The notes below the pieces were generated by a model that was not told the origin of the DNA, searched no databases, and saw nothing but the letters and a program-made list of their open reading frames with translations. DNA of 64,000 nt from Pseudomonas sp. L5B5 (GTDB taxonomy: Bacteria; Pseudomonadota; Gammaproteobacteria; Pseudomonadales; Pseudomonadaceae), in NCBI RefSeq assembly GCF_020520285.1, contig NZ_CP084742.1, positions 1,798,001-1,862,000 of the forward strand. Reading direction: 5' to 3'. Below are positions 1 through 9,440 of the stretch, one piece after another. Each line of letters opens with the position of its first letter. Positions within the stretch are counted from its first letter, which is position 1. The position numbers and the translations under genes are program-made.

Positions 1-1091
1 AGGGTCGCCCCAGCAGGTGGTTGTCCGGCAGGGCGCCGGGCGCATCATCGAGAAAGCGCTGGGTTCGGGTATCCAGCACGAAGAACGGGTAGTTTGCGCA
101 AGAGAAGTCGTAGAACAGCTGCTTGACCGAGCGGTGCTTGAGGTACTGATCGTTGCCGGACATCACGCGGTTCTGCACATAGCTGTCCTCGAAGCGCGGG
201 CCATGGCTCCACTGGTAGCTCATGTAGGCCCCCCAGTTGAACAAGGTGCGCTTGCCAAGGTTCTTGTCGATGCGATCCTGCGTCCAGTTGTCCTCGATTT
301 CGTGATCATCGAGGATCATGTAGGTGGGTTTGTGCGCCAGCAAGCGGCTGATGAAGGGCGAGCCGAAGGCAGTGTGGTAGCGCTCCTCGAACTCCTTGTA
401 GCTGTCCGCCCGGCCGATGGGCACCACGCGGTTGTACAGATCGGCATAGATCTGGTCCCCCACCATCAGCGCGAACCGGGTATCGCCATGCTCGCTGAGC
501 ATGGGTCCGAAGATCGCGTCCGAATCCCGGCGTTGCCACGGCAACCCCGGGTACCGGCAGGAGCCCAGGAGAAAACTCAAGGGCTGGGAAGCCGCCCCAG
601 CGTCGGCACTGGCCTGGGTGGTGAACTCGGCCTCCACATACACCCGCTCGGCGCCGAGTCGGTTCAGGTCGCTGGCCCAGGCCGAGGTCGCCGGCAAGCG
701 CTGGACCACCGATTCGCTGAACACCTCATCATCGATGGAACCCGCGTCATCGACATTCAGCGAAGCCATGCGCACCCGGTAGTGGGTGGCGGGTGTGAGC
801 AGGAACGGCTTGAGCTGCTTGCGCTCGGTCTCGTTGCGCCAGAGGTTGACGTCGACCCCGAGGTTGAAGGTGCCGGTGCGGTGATACTCGCGACGCAGGC
901 GAAAGTAGTAGATGTTGTCGGCGGCCACTCGGCCGTTGCCGCCCACCACGCCGATGACGCCGATGGTGCGGATGTCCTCGGCCACGCCCTTCTCGTCCAG
1001 GGCGTCCGAGGCGGCAATCCACAAGCGGCAGGAAGTATCGGTGGTATGCCCGACGATCGGGCCCAGGGACGGGGTGCGAAGAGTGCTCACG
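1..1091 (-). CDS. PhoD-like (alkaline phosphatase D family) phosphatase, C-terminus beyond the window
   Basis: Metallophosphoesterase of the PhoD/phospholipase D-like alkaline phosphatase family. Members hydrolyse phosphodiesters or monoesters using Fe/Ca or similar metals. I translated the reverse strand: an open frame runs from a GTG at 1091 to the window edge (about 363 codons). It shows GSCRYPG, MVGDQIYADL, ILDDHEIEDNW and VLDTRTQRF, the successive metal-binding blocks of the PhoD fold, after an N-terminal Fn3-like stretch. AAGGAG lies 9 nt upstream of the GTG, which fixes the start. No Tat or Sec signal is visible at this N-terminus, unlike Bacillus PhoD, so a cytoplasmic subtype is likely. 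It lies 35 bp downstream of the MFS gene on the same strand. The C-terminus is not in the window. Confidence 0.85.
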
Positions 1092-1126
1092 GTTACCAGC
1101 TCCTTGGTGGGGGGTGCTGGCCAAGC

Positions 1127-2569
1127 TTAGTCGGGGCGCACCGGCCGACAAGCCGCGCCGGCCTGCTCGGACAGCCGGTCACGGCCGGCGATGACCAGCG
1201 CCAGCAACATCAGCAACGCCGCCATGCCAAAGGTCCAGTGCATGCCGCTGGCCACCGCCTCGACACCGTCGCGCCCTGCCACCTGCGGCTGTGATCTCCA
1301 GGCGAACAGCGCCCCCATGGCCGCCGCGCCACTGATCAGCCCGAGGTTGCGCGACAGGCTCAGCAGTCCCGCCGTCAGCCCGCGCTGCTGTGGCACCACA
1401 TCGAGCATCACCAGGCTGTTGTTGGCCGCCTGGAACAACGCATAGCTGGCGGTGACCAGGGCCAGCGGCAGCAGGTAGCCCGCCAGTCCCAGGCTCAGGG
1501 GTAGCAGCGCCAGCAGGCCCAGGCCGCTGCACAGGCCCAGCAAGCCGAGCCGGGACAGCGGCCGGGCACCGTAGCGATCCACCAGCCGCCCGGCGGGTGC
1601 GCCACTCAAGGTCGCCACCAGCGGCCCCAGGGACAGGCTCAGGCCCACCGCCAGGGTGTCCAGCCCCAACCCCCGGGACAGGTAGAACGGCCCCACCACC
1701 AGGGTGGTCATGATCACCGTCGACACCAGCAGGCTCAGCCACAGGCTGCTGCGCAGTTGTGGCCGACGCAGCAGGGCCGGCTGGAACAGCGGCGCAGTGG
1801 CCCGGCGCTCGACGCGCACCAGCAGAACCACCCCCGCCGTGCTGGCCGCCAGCAAGCCCAGGTTCAGCGGCGCCAGCAGGTCTTGCCCCAGGGTCAGGGC
1901 CAGGGCATAGGCGCCCAGGCTCAAGGCCAGGAGCACGCTGCCGGGCACATCGAAGGCGCTGGCCGCCGCCGGCCGGTCCGCGGGCAGGCAACGCCAGGCC
2001 AGCAGCAGTGCCACCAGCCCCAGGGGTACATTGACCAGGAACATCCAGCGCCAGCCGATGCTGGCCAGTATCAGGCCGCCCAGGGCCGGGCCCAGGGTGG
2101 TGCCCAGGGCCGACATGCTGCCCAGCCAGCCCATGGCCGCCCCGGTGCGGGCCTTGGGCAGCGCATCGCCCACCAGGGCCATGCTCAGGGCCAGCATCAC
2201 GGCCGCTCCGAGGCCTTGCAGGGCGCGGGCCACCAGCAGCCAACCGAGGCCCGGGGCCAGGCCACAGCACAACGAGGCCAGGGTGAACAGGGTGATGCCC
2301 CAGAGCAGCAGCCGACGCCGGCCCAACTGGTCACCCAGGCGCCCGGCGCTGGCGATCAGGGTGGTGATGGCCAGCAGGTAGGCCAGGACTATCCACTGCA
2401 CCTGCTGGAAGGACGCATCCAGGCTCAGGGCCAGGCTCGGCAGCGCGGCATTGGCGATGCTGGTGTCCAGGGACGGCATCAGCATTGCCAGCGACAGGCT
2501 CGCCAGGGCCCAGCGCGCACGGGGCGCCAGGGCTTCGCGGGGGACGGGATCGGACTCGGGAATGGGCAT
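1127..2569 (-). CDS. MFS drug efflux transporter, DHA2 (EmrB/QacA) type, 14 TM
   Basis: Inner-membrane proton antiporter predicted to export drugs or metabolites. The 480-residue length and about 14 hydrophobic segments fit the DHA2 branch. Visible motifs are D-x-S-I-A-N-A-A-L in TM1, GRLGDQLGRRR (motif A, about residues 78-88) and GPALGGLI (antiporter motif C, about 160-167). The start at 2569 is the first ATG of the frame. The gene is divergent from the LysR gene at 2697, its probable regulator, with 127 bp between them. No dedicated membrane-fusion partner is adjacent, so a tripartite EmrAB-type pump is not indicated here. The substrate cannot be read from the sequence. Confidence 0.9.
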   Translation of the reverse strand: MPIPESDPVPREALAPRARWALASLSLAMLMPSLDTSIANAALPSLALSLDASFQQVQWIVLAYLLAITTLIASAGRLGDQLGRRRLLLWGITLFTLASLCCGLAPGLGWLLVARALQGLGAAVMLALSMALVGDALPKARTGAAMGWLGSMSALGTTLGPALGGLILASIGWRWMFLVNVPLGLVALLLAWRCLPADRPAAASAFDVPGSVLLALSLGAYALALTLGQDLLAPLNLGLLAASTAGVVLLVRVERRATAPLFQPALLRRPQLRSSLWLSLLVSTVIMTTLVVGPFYLSRGLGLDTLAVGLSLSLGPLVATLSGAPAGRLVDRYGARPLSRLGLLGLCSGLGLLALLPLSLGLAGYLLPLALVTASYALFQAANNSLVMLDVVPQQRGLTAGLLSLSRNLGLISGAAAMGALFAWRSQPQVAGRDGVEAVASGMHWTFGMAALLMLLALVIAGRDRLSEQAGAACRPVRPD

Positions 2570-2696
2570 CGCACAGGCTCCAGCAAGGGAATGCCTGCCA
2601 GCCTAGGGCCGCCCATGACCGGGCGGAAGACGCAGCATTTGCAATTAATAGCTGCATCCAACGCCATGCCAGCGAGGCCCGTGCTAGATTTCGCCC
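2570..2696. promoter_or_regulatory. Divergent promoter region, MFS exporter / LysR regulator
   Basis: 127-bp intergenic region between two divergent start codons. It holds an AT-rich island (about 2636-2660) inside an interrupted inverted repeat GCAGC-N14-GCTGC. This is a plausible LysR-type (T-N11-A) binding site overlapping promoter elements. It is inferred from layout and symmetry only. Confidence 0.35.
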
Positions 2697-3590
2697 ATGT
2701 CGATTCCCGATCTGAACCTGCTGCTGACCCTGGACGTACTGCTGGCCGAAGCCAGCGTGGCGCGGGCCGCCGCGCGCCTGCAACTGAGTCCGTCGGCCAT
2801 GAGCCGGGCCCTGGCTCGCCTGCGCCAGGCTACCGGTGACCCGCTGCTGGTGCGCGCCGGGCGCGGCCTGGTGCCCACGCCCCGGGCCCTGGAACTGCGC
2901 CAGCGGATCGGGCCACTGCTGGAGCAAGCCCAGGCCGCCCTGCGACCGGCCGTCGAAGTGGACCTGCAACAGTTGCAGCGCACCTTCACCCTGCGCAGCC
3001 GCGACGGTTTCGTCGAGAACTTCGGCCCGGCGCTGATCGCCCGCCTGCAGCAGCAAGCACCGGGCGTGCGGATCCATTTCGTGCCCAAGCTGGACCGCGA
3101 CAGCAAGCCCTTGCGCGAGGCCAGCATCGACCTGGAAACGGCGGTGATCGATGCCGACACCAGCCCCGAGCTGCGCACCCGGGCGTTGTTCCGCGATCGT
3201 TTCGTCGGCGTGGTGCGCGCAGGCCATCCCCTGAGCCACGCACCGGTGGACCTCGATGCCTACCTGGCCGGCCAGCACATCCTGGTCGCCCACCAGGGAC
3301 ACAGCCACGGACGCATGGACGAGACCCTCGCGGAGCGGGGCCTGCAGCGCCAGGTGGCGACCCTGGTCAGCGGTTTCTCCGCCGCCCTGGCCTTGGCCCG
3401 GGGCTCGGACCTGATCGCCATGGTGCCCGAGCGCCATACCAGCAACCTGCGGACTGGCCTGCATGCCTTCGACCTGCCGGTGGCCCTGGCGCCGATGACC
3501 ATCTCCCTGCTCTGGCATCCACGCATGGAGGCCGACCCCGCGCACCGCTGGCTGCGCCAGTGCGTGCATGAGCTGTGCAGTGGGCCTTGA
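2697..3590 (+). CDS. LysR-family transcriptional regulator
   Basis: DNA-binding regulator of 297 residues, the normal LTTR length. The N-terminal winged HTH (about residues 5-63) contains the typical ASVARAAARLQLSPSAMSRALARLRQATGDPLLVR block. The remainder is a PBP-like effector domain of the NodD/LeuO-like branch. It is transcribed away from the DHA2 exporter, so local control of that exporter is the simplest role. The effector is unknown. The start ATG at 2697 places MSIPDLNLLLTLDVLL at the expected N-terminus. Confidence 0.92.
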   Translation: MSIPDLNLLLTLDVLLAEASVARAAARLQLSPSAMSRALARLRQATGDPLLVRAGRGLVPTPRALELRQRIGPLLEQAQAALRPAVEVDLQQLQRTFTLRSRDGFVENFGPALIARLQQQAPGVRIHFVPKLDRDSKPLREASIDLETAVIDADTSPELRTRALFRDRFVGVVRAGHPLSHAPVDLDAYLAGQHILVAHQGHSHGRMDETLAERGLQRQVATLVSGFSAALALARGSDLIAMVPERHTSNLRTGLHAFDLPVALAPMTISLLWHPRMEADPAHRWLRQCVHELCSGP

Positions 3591-3688
3591 ATCTGCTGCG
3601 CTGCGGCAACAGGGTCGTTGCGCCGCGCCACTGGACAAGCACAGCCTGGGCTCGTAAAAGATCCACGCCCGTTCATCTTGAGGTCTTC

Positions 3689-4117
3689 ATGCCACTTCTG
3701 CGCCGCGCATCACTCCAGCATCTGCCCGCCTTCGCCGCCATCGCCCTGGGGCTGGCCATCGCCATCGCCCGGGCCATAGAGCCGCTGGACTATTTCTGGG
3801 AGAACTTCGCGGCCTACTGGCTGCCCCAGGGCCTGATCATCGGCCTGCTGTGGTTCACCCGCCCGGCCTCGGCCCTGGTCGCCGGCGCAGCCCTGGCCCT
3901 GGCCATCCACCTGCTGCTGTTCTGCCTGTGGATCACCACCCCGCAGGATGCCCTGGGCTGGATCTACTACCTGCTCAACTTCCCCGGCGCGGCAATCGGC
4001 GCCGCCGCTGCCCGCTACCTGGCCAGCCGGCGCCCACCACGCAGCGCCCTGGGCAATGCCCTGCTGGGGTTCTTCGGCGTGGCGCTGGGCCTGTTGGTGA
4101 ACTTCAAGCTGCAATAA
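3689..4117 (+). CDS. Small hydrophobic membrane protein, unknown function
   Basis: A 142-residue protein with four probable transmembrane helices (about 10-28, 46-64, 72-92 and a C-terminal helix ending VALGLLVNFKLQ). I placed the start at the ATG at 3689; an upstream in-frame start would overlap the LysR gene and add a non-hydrophobic tail. The short loops contain WENFAAYWLPQG and NFPGAAIGAAAARYLASRR. I do not recognise a catalytic motif. It stands alone between the LysR gene and the convergent chemoreceptor gene. The function is unknown. Confidence 0.6.
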   Translation: MPLLRRASLQHLPAFAAIALGLAIAIARAIEPLDYFWENFAAYWLPQGLIIGLLWFTRPASALVAGAALALAIHLLLFCLWITTPQDALGWIYYLLNFPGAAIGAAAARYLASRRPPRSALGNALLGFFGVALGLLVNFKLQ

Positions 4118-4169
4118 CGGCTGGGCCGCTGGTTCGGTGCCGGCGGATGCGGCTCCGGGAGAGACAAGC

Positions 4170-4202
4170 CGCCCGCCCGGCCCCCGCAGGACCGGGCGGG
4201 CG
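4170..4202. terminator. GC hairpin between convergent genes
   Basis: Perfect 11-bp inverted repeat (CGCCCGCCCGG / CCGGGCGGGCG) with an 11-nt loop, located exactly between the convergent stops at 4117 and 4208. There is no U-tract, so it may act as a weak or Rho-assisted bidirectional terminator. Confidence 0.5.
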
Positions 4203-4207
4203 CAGGT

Positions 4208-6223
4208 TCAACGCTGGCCGTGACTGAGGTCGGCCAGGCGTCCTGACAACGCTTGCATGGCCTCGCTGACCTTGTCCAGGGCCTGGGCGTCCCGGGCGTT
4301 GTCTTCGCTGATGCTGTGGATGCGCACCGCCAGTTCGTTGATTTCCTGGGTCACGTGGCTCTGCTGCTGCGCCGCCACGGCAATCTGCTGCGCCCGCTGG
4401 GAAATGTCATCGAAGCTGTTGACCGTGCTGGACAACGCGTCCGAAGCCCCGGCGGCTTCGCCCACTGCCTGGCGGGTCCGCGTCTCGCCGGACTGGATGG
4501 CCTGCACCGCCTGGCGTGAGGCTTGCTGCAGGTCGTTGATCATGCCGCTGATTTCGTTGGCCGAGGTCTGGGTGCGACCGGCCAGGGTCCGCACTTCGTC
4601 GGCTACCACGGCAAAACCACGGCCCTGCTCGCCGGCCCGGGCCGCTTCGATGGCGGCATTGAGGGCCAGCAGGTTGGTCTGCTCGGAGATGGCCTTGATC
4701 ACATCCAGCACCGCGCCCACCTGCTGGCTGTCCTGTTCCAGGCGCTGGATCACCGACGCCGCCTCGGCCATTTCCACGGACAGTTGCTGGATCGACTCGC
4801 TGTTGGCAGTCACTCGCTGCTGGCCGTCCTGCACCACCACCAGCGACTGACGCGCGGTATCGGCACAATTGTTGGTGTTCTGCGCCACTTCCTGGGCGCT
4901 GGAGGACATCTCGGTGATGGCCGTGGCCAACTGGGTGTTTTCCTGGCGCTGCTGTTCGGCGCGCCGGGCCAGGGTACTGCTCAATTCGCCCAGGCGGGCG
5001 GCTTCGCTCTGCAACTGGCGAGCTTCGCTGGCGATCTTCTGCAGCATCTGGCGCAGTTGCCCGGCATAGCGGTTGACCGCTCCACGCAGGGCGCCAATCT
5101 CGTCGGCCTGGGCCACATGCAGCTCGGCGTTGTCGCTGGCCTGGCCACTGCCCAGGGCATCGATCTGGCGGGTGGTTTCCTCCAGCTGGGCAATCAGCTT
5201 GTTGCCGCCCAGCCAGGCGAAGAACAGCAGCAGTGCCAGCAGCGGCAGGAGGAATACGAGAATTTCGGTGGTCAGGGCCCGGGCCAGGCCCGTGACCTTC
5301 TGCTCCGGGGTCACCAGGCCGATGGTCCAGCCAGTGCCGGGCATGGTGAACAGGCTGACCCGCGCAGCTTCCTGCAAGCGTCCGTCACGCTCCAGGTCGA
5401 GGCTGCGTACCTGGCCAGGGCGAGCCGCGCTGGCCAGCGCCTCGGCCACCGGGCGCAACCAGGCCTGCTGCTTGCTCAAGGCGTCGAAGCTGAGCATCTG
5501 TGCGCCACCGCTGGCCTGGGCATCGGGGAAGTACAGGACGTTGCCGGCCTGGTCCAGGGCGAAGGCATAACCGCCGGTGACCGAACCCTGCTCCTTGAGG
5601 AAGCGCGCCAGGTCGTCCAGGCGCAGGTCGATGGTGGCGACCCCGGCAAAGGCCCCGCCCTGGCGATAGGGCACGCTGCAGGTGGTCATCGGCACCTGGG
5701 TGACCGGGTCCTGGTAAGCCTCGGACCACAGGCAACGGCCCGGGGCGCTGTTGCGCGCACCGCTGTACCAGGCCTCGTGGTGGTAACCGGCGCTGCCGGC
5801 AGCGTTGTAATCATCGGAATACACCAGCGACCCGGCGTCGCTGCGGGCCCAGAAGAAACTGCGACGTTCCACGCCCGGGGCGAAGGCATTGGGTTCCGGC
5901 CAGATCCCGCCGCCGGCGATGGCCTTGTCGTTTTCGTGGTCGATCACCTTCGGCGCAGTGGCCATCACCAGGTCCGACTCCCTGGGCATGCCCTCCACCA
6001 TGTGGGCCATGCTCACGGTCACGCCTTCGATCCCCGCCAACTGCAAGGCCAGTTGGCGGACGATGGCGCTGCCGGTCTGTTCGATCAACGCCGAGCTCGC
6101 CTCCACGACTCTGGGTTGTCCCCGCAGGGTCATCACGGCAAATACCGCCAACGCCGTGAACAGCAACAGCAGCACGCTGCCGAGGGTCAAACGATGAGAC
6201 AGACGAACCGGTAGCAAAGCCAT
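4208..6223 (-). CDS. Methyl-accepting chemotaxis protein with periplasmic Cache-type sensor
   Basis: Inner-membrane chemoreceptor of 671 residues that would signal through CheA/CheW. TM1 is at about 13-31, the periplasmic sensor at about 35-315 (dCache-like, with [21 protein letters not shown] and [12 protein letters not shown]), and TM2 at about 318-338. A HAMP-like linker and a long coiled signalling hairpin follow, with the conserved tip [21 protein letters not shown] chose the ATG at 6223 because GGAG lies 6 nt upstream. Longer in-frame starts (to 6307) lack a ribosome site and put charged residues before TM1. The ligand is unknown; dCache receptors often bind amino acids, polyamines or organic acids. 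Confidence 0.93.
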   Translation of the reverse strand: MALLPVRLSHRLTLGSVLLLLFTALAVFAVMTLRGQPRVVEASSALIEQTGSAIVRQLALQLAGIEGVTVSMAHMVEGMPRESDLVMATAPKVIDHENDKAIAGGGIWPEPNAFAPGVERRSFFWARSDAGSLVYSDDYNAAGSAGYHHEAWYSGARNSAPGRCLWSEAYQDPVTQVPMTTCSVPYRQGGAFAGVATIDLRLDDLARFLKEQGSVTGGYAFALDQAGNVLYFPDAQASGGAQMLSFDALSKQQAWLRPVAEALASAARPGQVRSLDLERDGRLQEAARVSLFTMPGTGWTIGLVTPEQKVTGLARALTTEILVFLLPLLALLLFFAWLGGNKLIAQLEETTRQIDALGSGQASDNAELHVAQADEIGALRGAVNRYAGQLRQMLQKIASEARQLQSEAARLGELSSTLARRAEQQRQENTQLATAITEMSSSAQEVAQNTNNCADTARQSLVVVQDGQQRVTANSESIQQLSVEMAEAASVIQRLEQDSQQVGAVLDVIKAISEQTNLLALNAAIEAARAGEQGRGFAVVADEVRTLAGRTQTSANEISGMINDLQQASRQAVQAIQSGETRTRQAVGEAAGASDALSSTVNSFDDISQRAQQIAVAAQQQSHVTQEINELAVRIHSISEDNARDAQALDKVSEAMQALSGRLADLSHGQR

Positions 6224-6340
6224 GACGAACTCCATATCAATAGGCATCCAGGGGTTATCGACCGCTACCGGGGTTCCCTTGAGCAAAGAGTGATGTCGTT
6301 CACACAAATATCGCTACCGGCCGGGTTCGTACCCCTGCTT

Positions 6341-6556
6341 TCAGCCCGGGCGGTCACGGTCGCGCTGGCGGATCGCCGTTACCGTCTCGCCGCCCACGCC
6401 CCAGTTGTCGGTGGGTATCTCCTCGATCACCACGAAGGTCGACGCCGGCGGCTTGTGCAGGACCTGCCACAGCAACTCGGTCACCCCTTCGATCAAGGCA
6501 CGCTTGTGCTCGGCGCTGACGCCTTCGCGGGTCACTTGAATCTTTACATAAGGCAT
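6341..6556 (-). CDS. 4-oxalocrotonate tautomerase-like enzyme
   Basis: A 71-residue protein of the 4-OT family, which catalyses keto-enol tautomerisation using the N-terminal proline exposed after Met removal. Pro2 is present (MPYVKIQVTREG), followed by the typical beta-alpha-beta pattern with VFVVIEEI-like core residues (FVVIEEIPTDNWGVGGE). Length and sequence match the PptA/YdcE-type small tautomerases. It lies 20 bp downstream of the SDR gene on the same strand, so the two are probably co-transcribed. The physiological substrate is not evident. Confidence 0.88.
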   Translation of the reverse strand: MPYVKIQVTREGVSAEHKRALIEGVTELLWQVLHKPPASTFVVIEEIPTDNWGVGGETVTAIRQRDRDRPG

Positions 6557-6576
6557 GTGCGGCTCCTTTGAGGGGG

Positions 6577-7317
6577 TTACCAGACGCCACTGGCGGCACC
6601 GCCGTCCACGGCCAGCACCGTGCCGGTGACGAAGTTCGAGTCGGTCAGGTACAGCACCGCCTCCACGACATCCGTGGGGGTGCCGATGCGACCGCTAGGC
6701 GCCAGGGCCTGGAGTGCGTTGCGGGTCTGCGGGTCGGCCGGGTGCAAGGGGGTATCGATGATCCCCGGCGCCACGGCGTTGACCTGTACTTGAGAGCCCG
6801 CCAGTTCCAGGGCCAGGGCCCGTATCGCCTGGTTCAGGCCGCCCTTGACCAGGACCGGCAACAGCGCCGGCACCTTGAGCGTGGGTTGCAGGGCGATCGA
6901 TGCGGTGATGGCCACGATATGCCCGGCGCCCCGGGCCGCCATGTGCCGGGCGGCCTCCTGGGCCGGATAGAAGAAGCCCTTGAGGTTGGTGCCGAGGATG
7001 GCTTCGAGGTCTTGCTCGGTGTAATCGGCCACCGGCTTGGGTATGAAGATCCCGGCGTTGCTGATCAGGATGTCCACCTGGCCGAACCGCTCGATGGCCA
7101 GGTCGAACAGGCGCCGGGCGGTCTGCGGCAAGCCGATGTCGCCGGCCACCAGCAGCAGGTTGTGCGGATTGCCCAGGCGCTCGGCGGCCTGCTCCAGGCG
7201 CGCCAGGGTTCGCGCATTGCCCACGACATTGTCGCCACGCTTGAGGTAGGCCTCGGCGATGGCAAAGCCCAGGCCACTGGAAGCACCCGTGACGATGACG
7301 GTGCGGGGGGTTTTCAT
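6577..7317 (-). CDS. SDR-family NAD(P)-dependent oxidoreductase
   Basis: Short-chain dehydrogenase/reductase of 246 residues. It has the nucleotide-binding TGASSGLGFAIAEAYLKRG at about 9-27, NAG (ISNAGIF) near 85, and a C-terminal GTVLAVDGGAASGVW. The catalytic region reads ASIALQPTLKVPALLPVLVKGGLNQ, so the usual YxxxK tyrosine is replaced (P-A-L-L-P-V-L-V-K). The lysine remains but no tyrosine is at the expected place, so activity may be altered. The start at 7317 has GGAG 9 nt upstream. It is divergent from a LysR gene and coupled to the tautomerase. The substrate is unknown. Confidence 0.85.
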   Translation of the reverse strand: MKTPRTVIVTGASSGLGFAIAEAYLKRGDNVVGNARTLARLEQAAERLGNPHNLLLVAGDIGLPQTARRLFDLAIERFGQVDILISNAGIFIPKPVADYTEQDLEAILGTNLKGFFYPAQEAARHMAARGAGHIVAITASIALQPTLKVPALLPVLVKGGLNQAIRALALELAGSQVQVNAVAPGIIDTPLHPADPQTRNALQALAPSGRIGTPTDVVEAVLYLTDSNFVTGTVLAVDGGAASGVW

Positions 7318-7412
7318 GGTGGTGTACTCCAGGTGATCGGGCCGACGGCCCGTGATGGAGCAGGACTTTAAATAACAACCCGGGATTGAAAAATAAGGCC
7401 CACGGCATTTCA

Positions 7413-7434
7413 ATTGATACTCCATGTAATCAAT
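7413..7434. promoter_or_regulatory. Putative LysR operator palindrome
   Basis: ATTGAT-N10-ATCAAT, a symmetric site with the T-N-A geometry of LysR-type operators. It lies between the divergent SDR (7317) and LysR (7444) genes and ends 10 bp before the regulator's start codon. Autoregulation together with control of the SDR-tautomerase pair is inferred. Confidence 0.5.
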
Positions 7435-7443
7435 GAGCCCACC

Positions 7444-8370
7444 ATGACCCGGCATTTTGACGACCTGCAACTGGGAAGCATCGAGTTGTTCTGCCTGGCG
7501 GCGGAGAGCGCCAGCTTCACCGCTGCGGCCACGGCGGCGGGGATCACCCCCGCCGCGGTCAGCCGGGCCATCGGCCGCCTCGAAGAGCGCCTGGGGGTCC
7601 GGCTGTTCGTCCGCACCACCCGGCAGGTGCGCCTGAGCGATACCGGCCATGCCTACTACCAGCAATGTCGCCAGGCCCTGGGCCAGTTGGTGGAGGCCGA
7701 GCGCCAGGCCAGCGGTGGCCAGAGCCTGCCGTCCGGCCGGCTGCGCCTCAGCGTGCCCACGCCCTATGGCTACTTTCGCCTGCTGCCGATCCTGGAGCCG
7801 TTTCGCCAGGCCTATCCCCAGGTGCAGATCGACCTGCACATCAGCAATCGCAACATCGACTTTGCCGAAGACGGCCACGACCTGGCCATTCGTGGCCGCA
7901 CGCCCGGGGACTCGAGCCTGATTGCCCGCCACCTGGAGGATGCCGAGCTGGTGGTGGTGGCCACGGCCGATTACCTGCGGCGCGCCGGCACGCCCCAGCG
8001 CCTGGAGGACCTGGCCGAGCATCAGTGCGTGCAGTTCGAATTGCCCAGCAGCGGGCGGCGGGTGCCCTGGAGCTTTCAGGTCGAGGGTCGGCAGGTAGAG
8101 ATTCAGACGTCAGGCAGCCTGACTTGCCTGGAGGATTTCCTGGCCACGGTGATCGCGGTGAAGAACGGCGCCGGGCTGATGCAGGCGTATCGCTTCAGCG
8201 TGCAGCAGGAATTGCAGAGCGGCGAGCTGGTGGAGGTACTGGCGAAGTTCGGCGGCACGTCGCGGCCGTTCATCCTGCTCTACCCCGAAGCCCGTCACAT
8301 GCCCCAACGGGTGCGGGTGTTTGTCGACTTTCTGCTGCGCCATCACCAGGACCTGGCCCGAGCCCGATGA
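7444..8370 (+). CDS. LysR-family transcriptional regulator
   Basis: A 308-residue LTTR of the CrgA/AaeR-like group. The HTH is at about 10-65 (ASFTAAATAAGITPAAVSRAIGRLEERLGVRLFVRTTRQVRLSDTG), followed by a substrate-binding domain with RLRLSVPTPYGYFRLLPIL. I prefer the ATG at 7444 over an in-frame start at 7414 because the earlier one would place codons inside the operator-like palindrome. It is divergent from the SDR/tautomerase operon and is its probable regulator. Confidence 0.92.
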   Translation: MTRHFDDLQLGSIELFCLAAESASFTAAATAAGITPAAVSRAIGRLEERLGVRLFVRTTRQVRLSDTGHAYYQQCRQALGQLVEAERQASGGQSLPSGRLRLSVPTPYGYFRLLPILEPFRQAYPQVQIDLHISNRNIDFAEDGHDLAIRGRTPGDSSLIARHLEDAELVVVATADYLRRAGTPQRLEDLAEHQCVQFELPSSGRRVPWSFQVEGRQVEIQTSGSLTCLEDFLATVIAVKNGAGLMQAYRFSVQQELQSGELVEVLAKFGGTSRPFILLYPEARHMPQRVRVFVDFLLRHHQDLARAR

Positions 8371-8410
8371 CGCTCAAGCCACAGGAACAGGGCCGCCTGC
8401 GGCTTGAGCG
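8371..8410. terminator. Bidirectional hairpin between convergent genes
   Basis: Perfect 10-bp inverted repeat CGCTCAAGCC / GGCTTGAGCG with a 20-nt loop. It starts directly after the LysR stop codon and precedes the convergent stop at 8426. No long U-tract is present. Confidence 0.5.
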
Positions 8411-8425
8411 CTTACCGAGGCCGGA

Positions 8426-8842
8426 TCAACCCTCCAGGACCAGCATGAACTGGCTGTAGCGATCGATGGCGTCCTTGGACAGCTGCAGTCCGGTCTCTCC
8501 CATCCGCGACATCCATTTACCGGTGTCGCCACGCAGGGATATCTGCCCGCTGGCATTGTCGATGGCGTAGGAGAACTGGCTGTACTGATCGATGGTGTCC
8601 TTGGACAGCTCAAGCCCGGTGGGCCCCATGCGCGACATGAACTTGCCGTTGTCGCCCTGCAACGCGAGCTTCTTGTCGCCACCGATCTGTATCAGCACCA
8701 CCTTGAACTTGCTGTACTGATCGATGGAGCCCTTGGAGAGTTCGAGGCCGGTGGGGCCCATTCGCGACATGTAGTTGCCCGAGTCGCCGCGCAGCGAGAT
8801 GACACTGCCGTCTTCGATGTCGCGTTGTGGAATGACGATCAT
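8426..8842 (-). CDS. Three-repeat beta-trefoil-like (fascin/agglutinin-like) protein
   Basis: A 138-residue protein made of three near-identical modules of about 45 residues. Each contains SLRGD(S/T)G-x-(Y/F/W)-MSRMG-x-TGL-x-LSK-x-x-ID-x-YS-x-F. Three such repeats make a beta-trefoil with pseudo-threefold symmetry, as in fascin-like or lectin-like proteins. No signal peptide is seen, so it is cytoplasmic or exported by an unrecognised route. The start at 8842 (MIVIPQRD) has AAGGAG 8 nt upstream; a GTG three codons earlier lies inside that ribosome site. Neighbours give no role. A carbohydrate- or protein-binding function is inferred from the fold only. Confidence 0.75.
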   Translation of the reverse strand: MIVIPQRDIEDGSVISLRGDSGNYMSRMGPTGLELSKGSIDQYSKFKVVLIQIGGDKKLALQGDNGKFMSRMGPTGLELSKDTIDQYSQFSYAIDNASGQISLRGDTGKWMSRMGETGLQLSKDAIDRYSQFMLVLEG

Positions 8843-9045
8843 GGTTGGCACTCCTTGCTGATTGGGTATGTTCCTGCATGCGATCAGCGCCTGCCGCTAC
8901 CGGACGCCGGCCCCTTGAAGAGGTGCAACGACCGGCAAGGCGCGCCGCAAGCGAAGTCTAGTCGAGCCCCCGGCAAGCCTCGGGGGCCCTTGCAGAAACA
9001 GGACCAGCGGTTGAGTACCCCGGCGCCGAGTGGCGCCGCTGGCCG

Positions 9046-9339
9046 TCAGTCGGGCTGACGGTTGGTGTATTGCGCGAAGTGCTCGACGTAGTCCGTCAGG
9101 TGCTCGTCGAGCATGTGGCGGAACTGATCGACGAAGTAGTCCAGGGTCTGCTGCTTGGAAGCTGCCATTTCATCGGCATCACGGCAGCCCGTAGCGCGGA
9201 TGAAGGCGCAGAAACGGGCATTGGCATACATCAGCGAAGCGCTGACCTTGCCGCTGCCGCACGTGGCAACCTGGGAGTTGGCCAGGTCGATGATGGCATC
9301 GGCGCGGTCGTAGAATTCGTGATCCGGTTCGTTGGCCAC
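9046..9339 (-). CDS. DUF3144 family protein
   Basis: A 97-residue protein matching the DUF3144 pattern: FYDRADAIIDLANSQ at the N-terminus, VSASLMYANARFCAFI in the middle and DYFVDQFRHMLDEHLTDYVEHF at the C-terminus. It starts at GTG 9339, with AAGGA 7 nt upstream. It is all-helical and soluble by appearance. The family is widespread in gammaproteobacteria with no assigned role that I know of. It is monocistronic here. Confidence 0.85.
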   Translation of the reverse strand: MANEPDHEFYDRADAIIDLANSQVATCGSGKVSASLMYANARFCAFIRATGCRDADEMAASKQQTLDYFVDQFRHMLDEHLTDYVEHFAQYTNRQPD

Positions 9340-9440
9340 AGGGCGATCCTTTTACTGGGGAGGGAAACGAGGCGCGGGAGTATAAGAGCTTTGCCCGGCA
9401 AAACCGACGGCTTTCGCTGCTGGCCACAGGGCAGCTTGTG

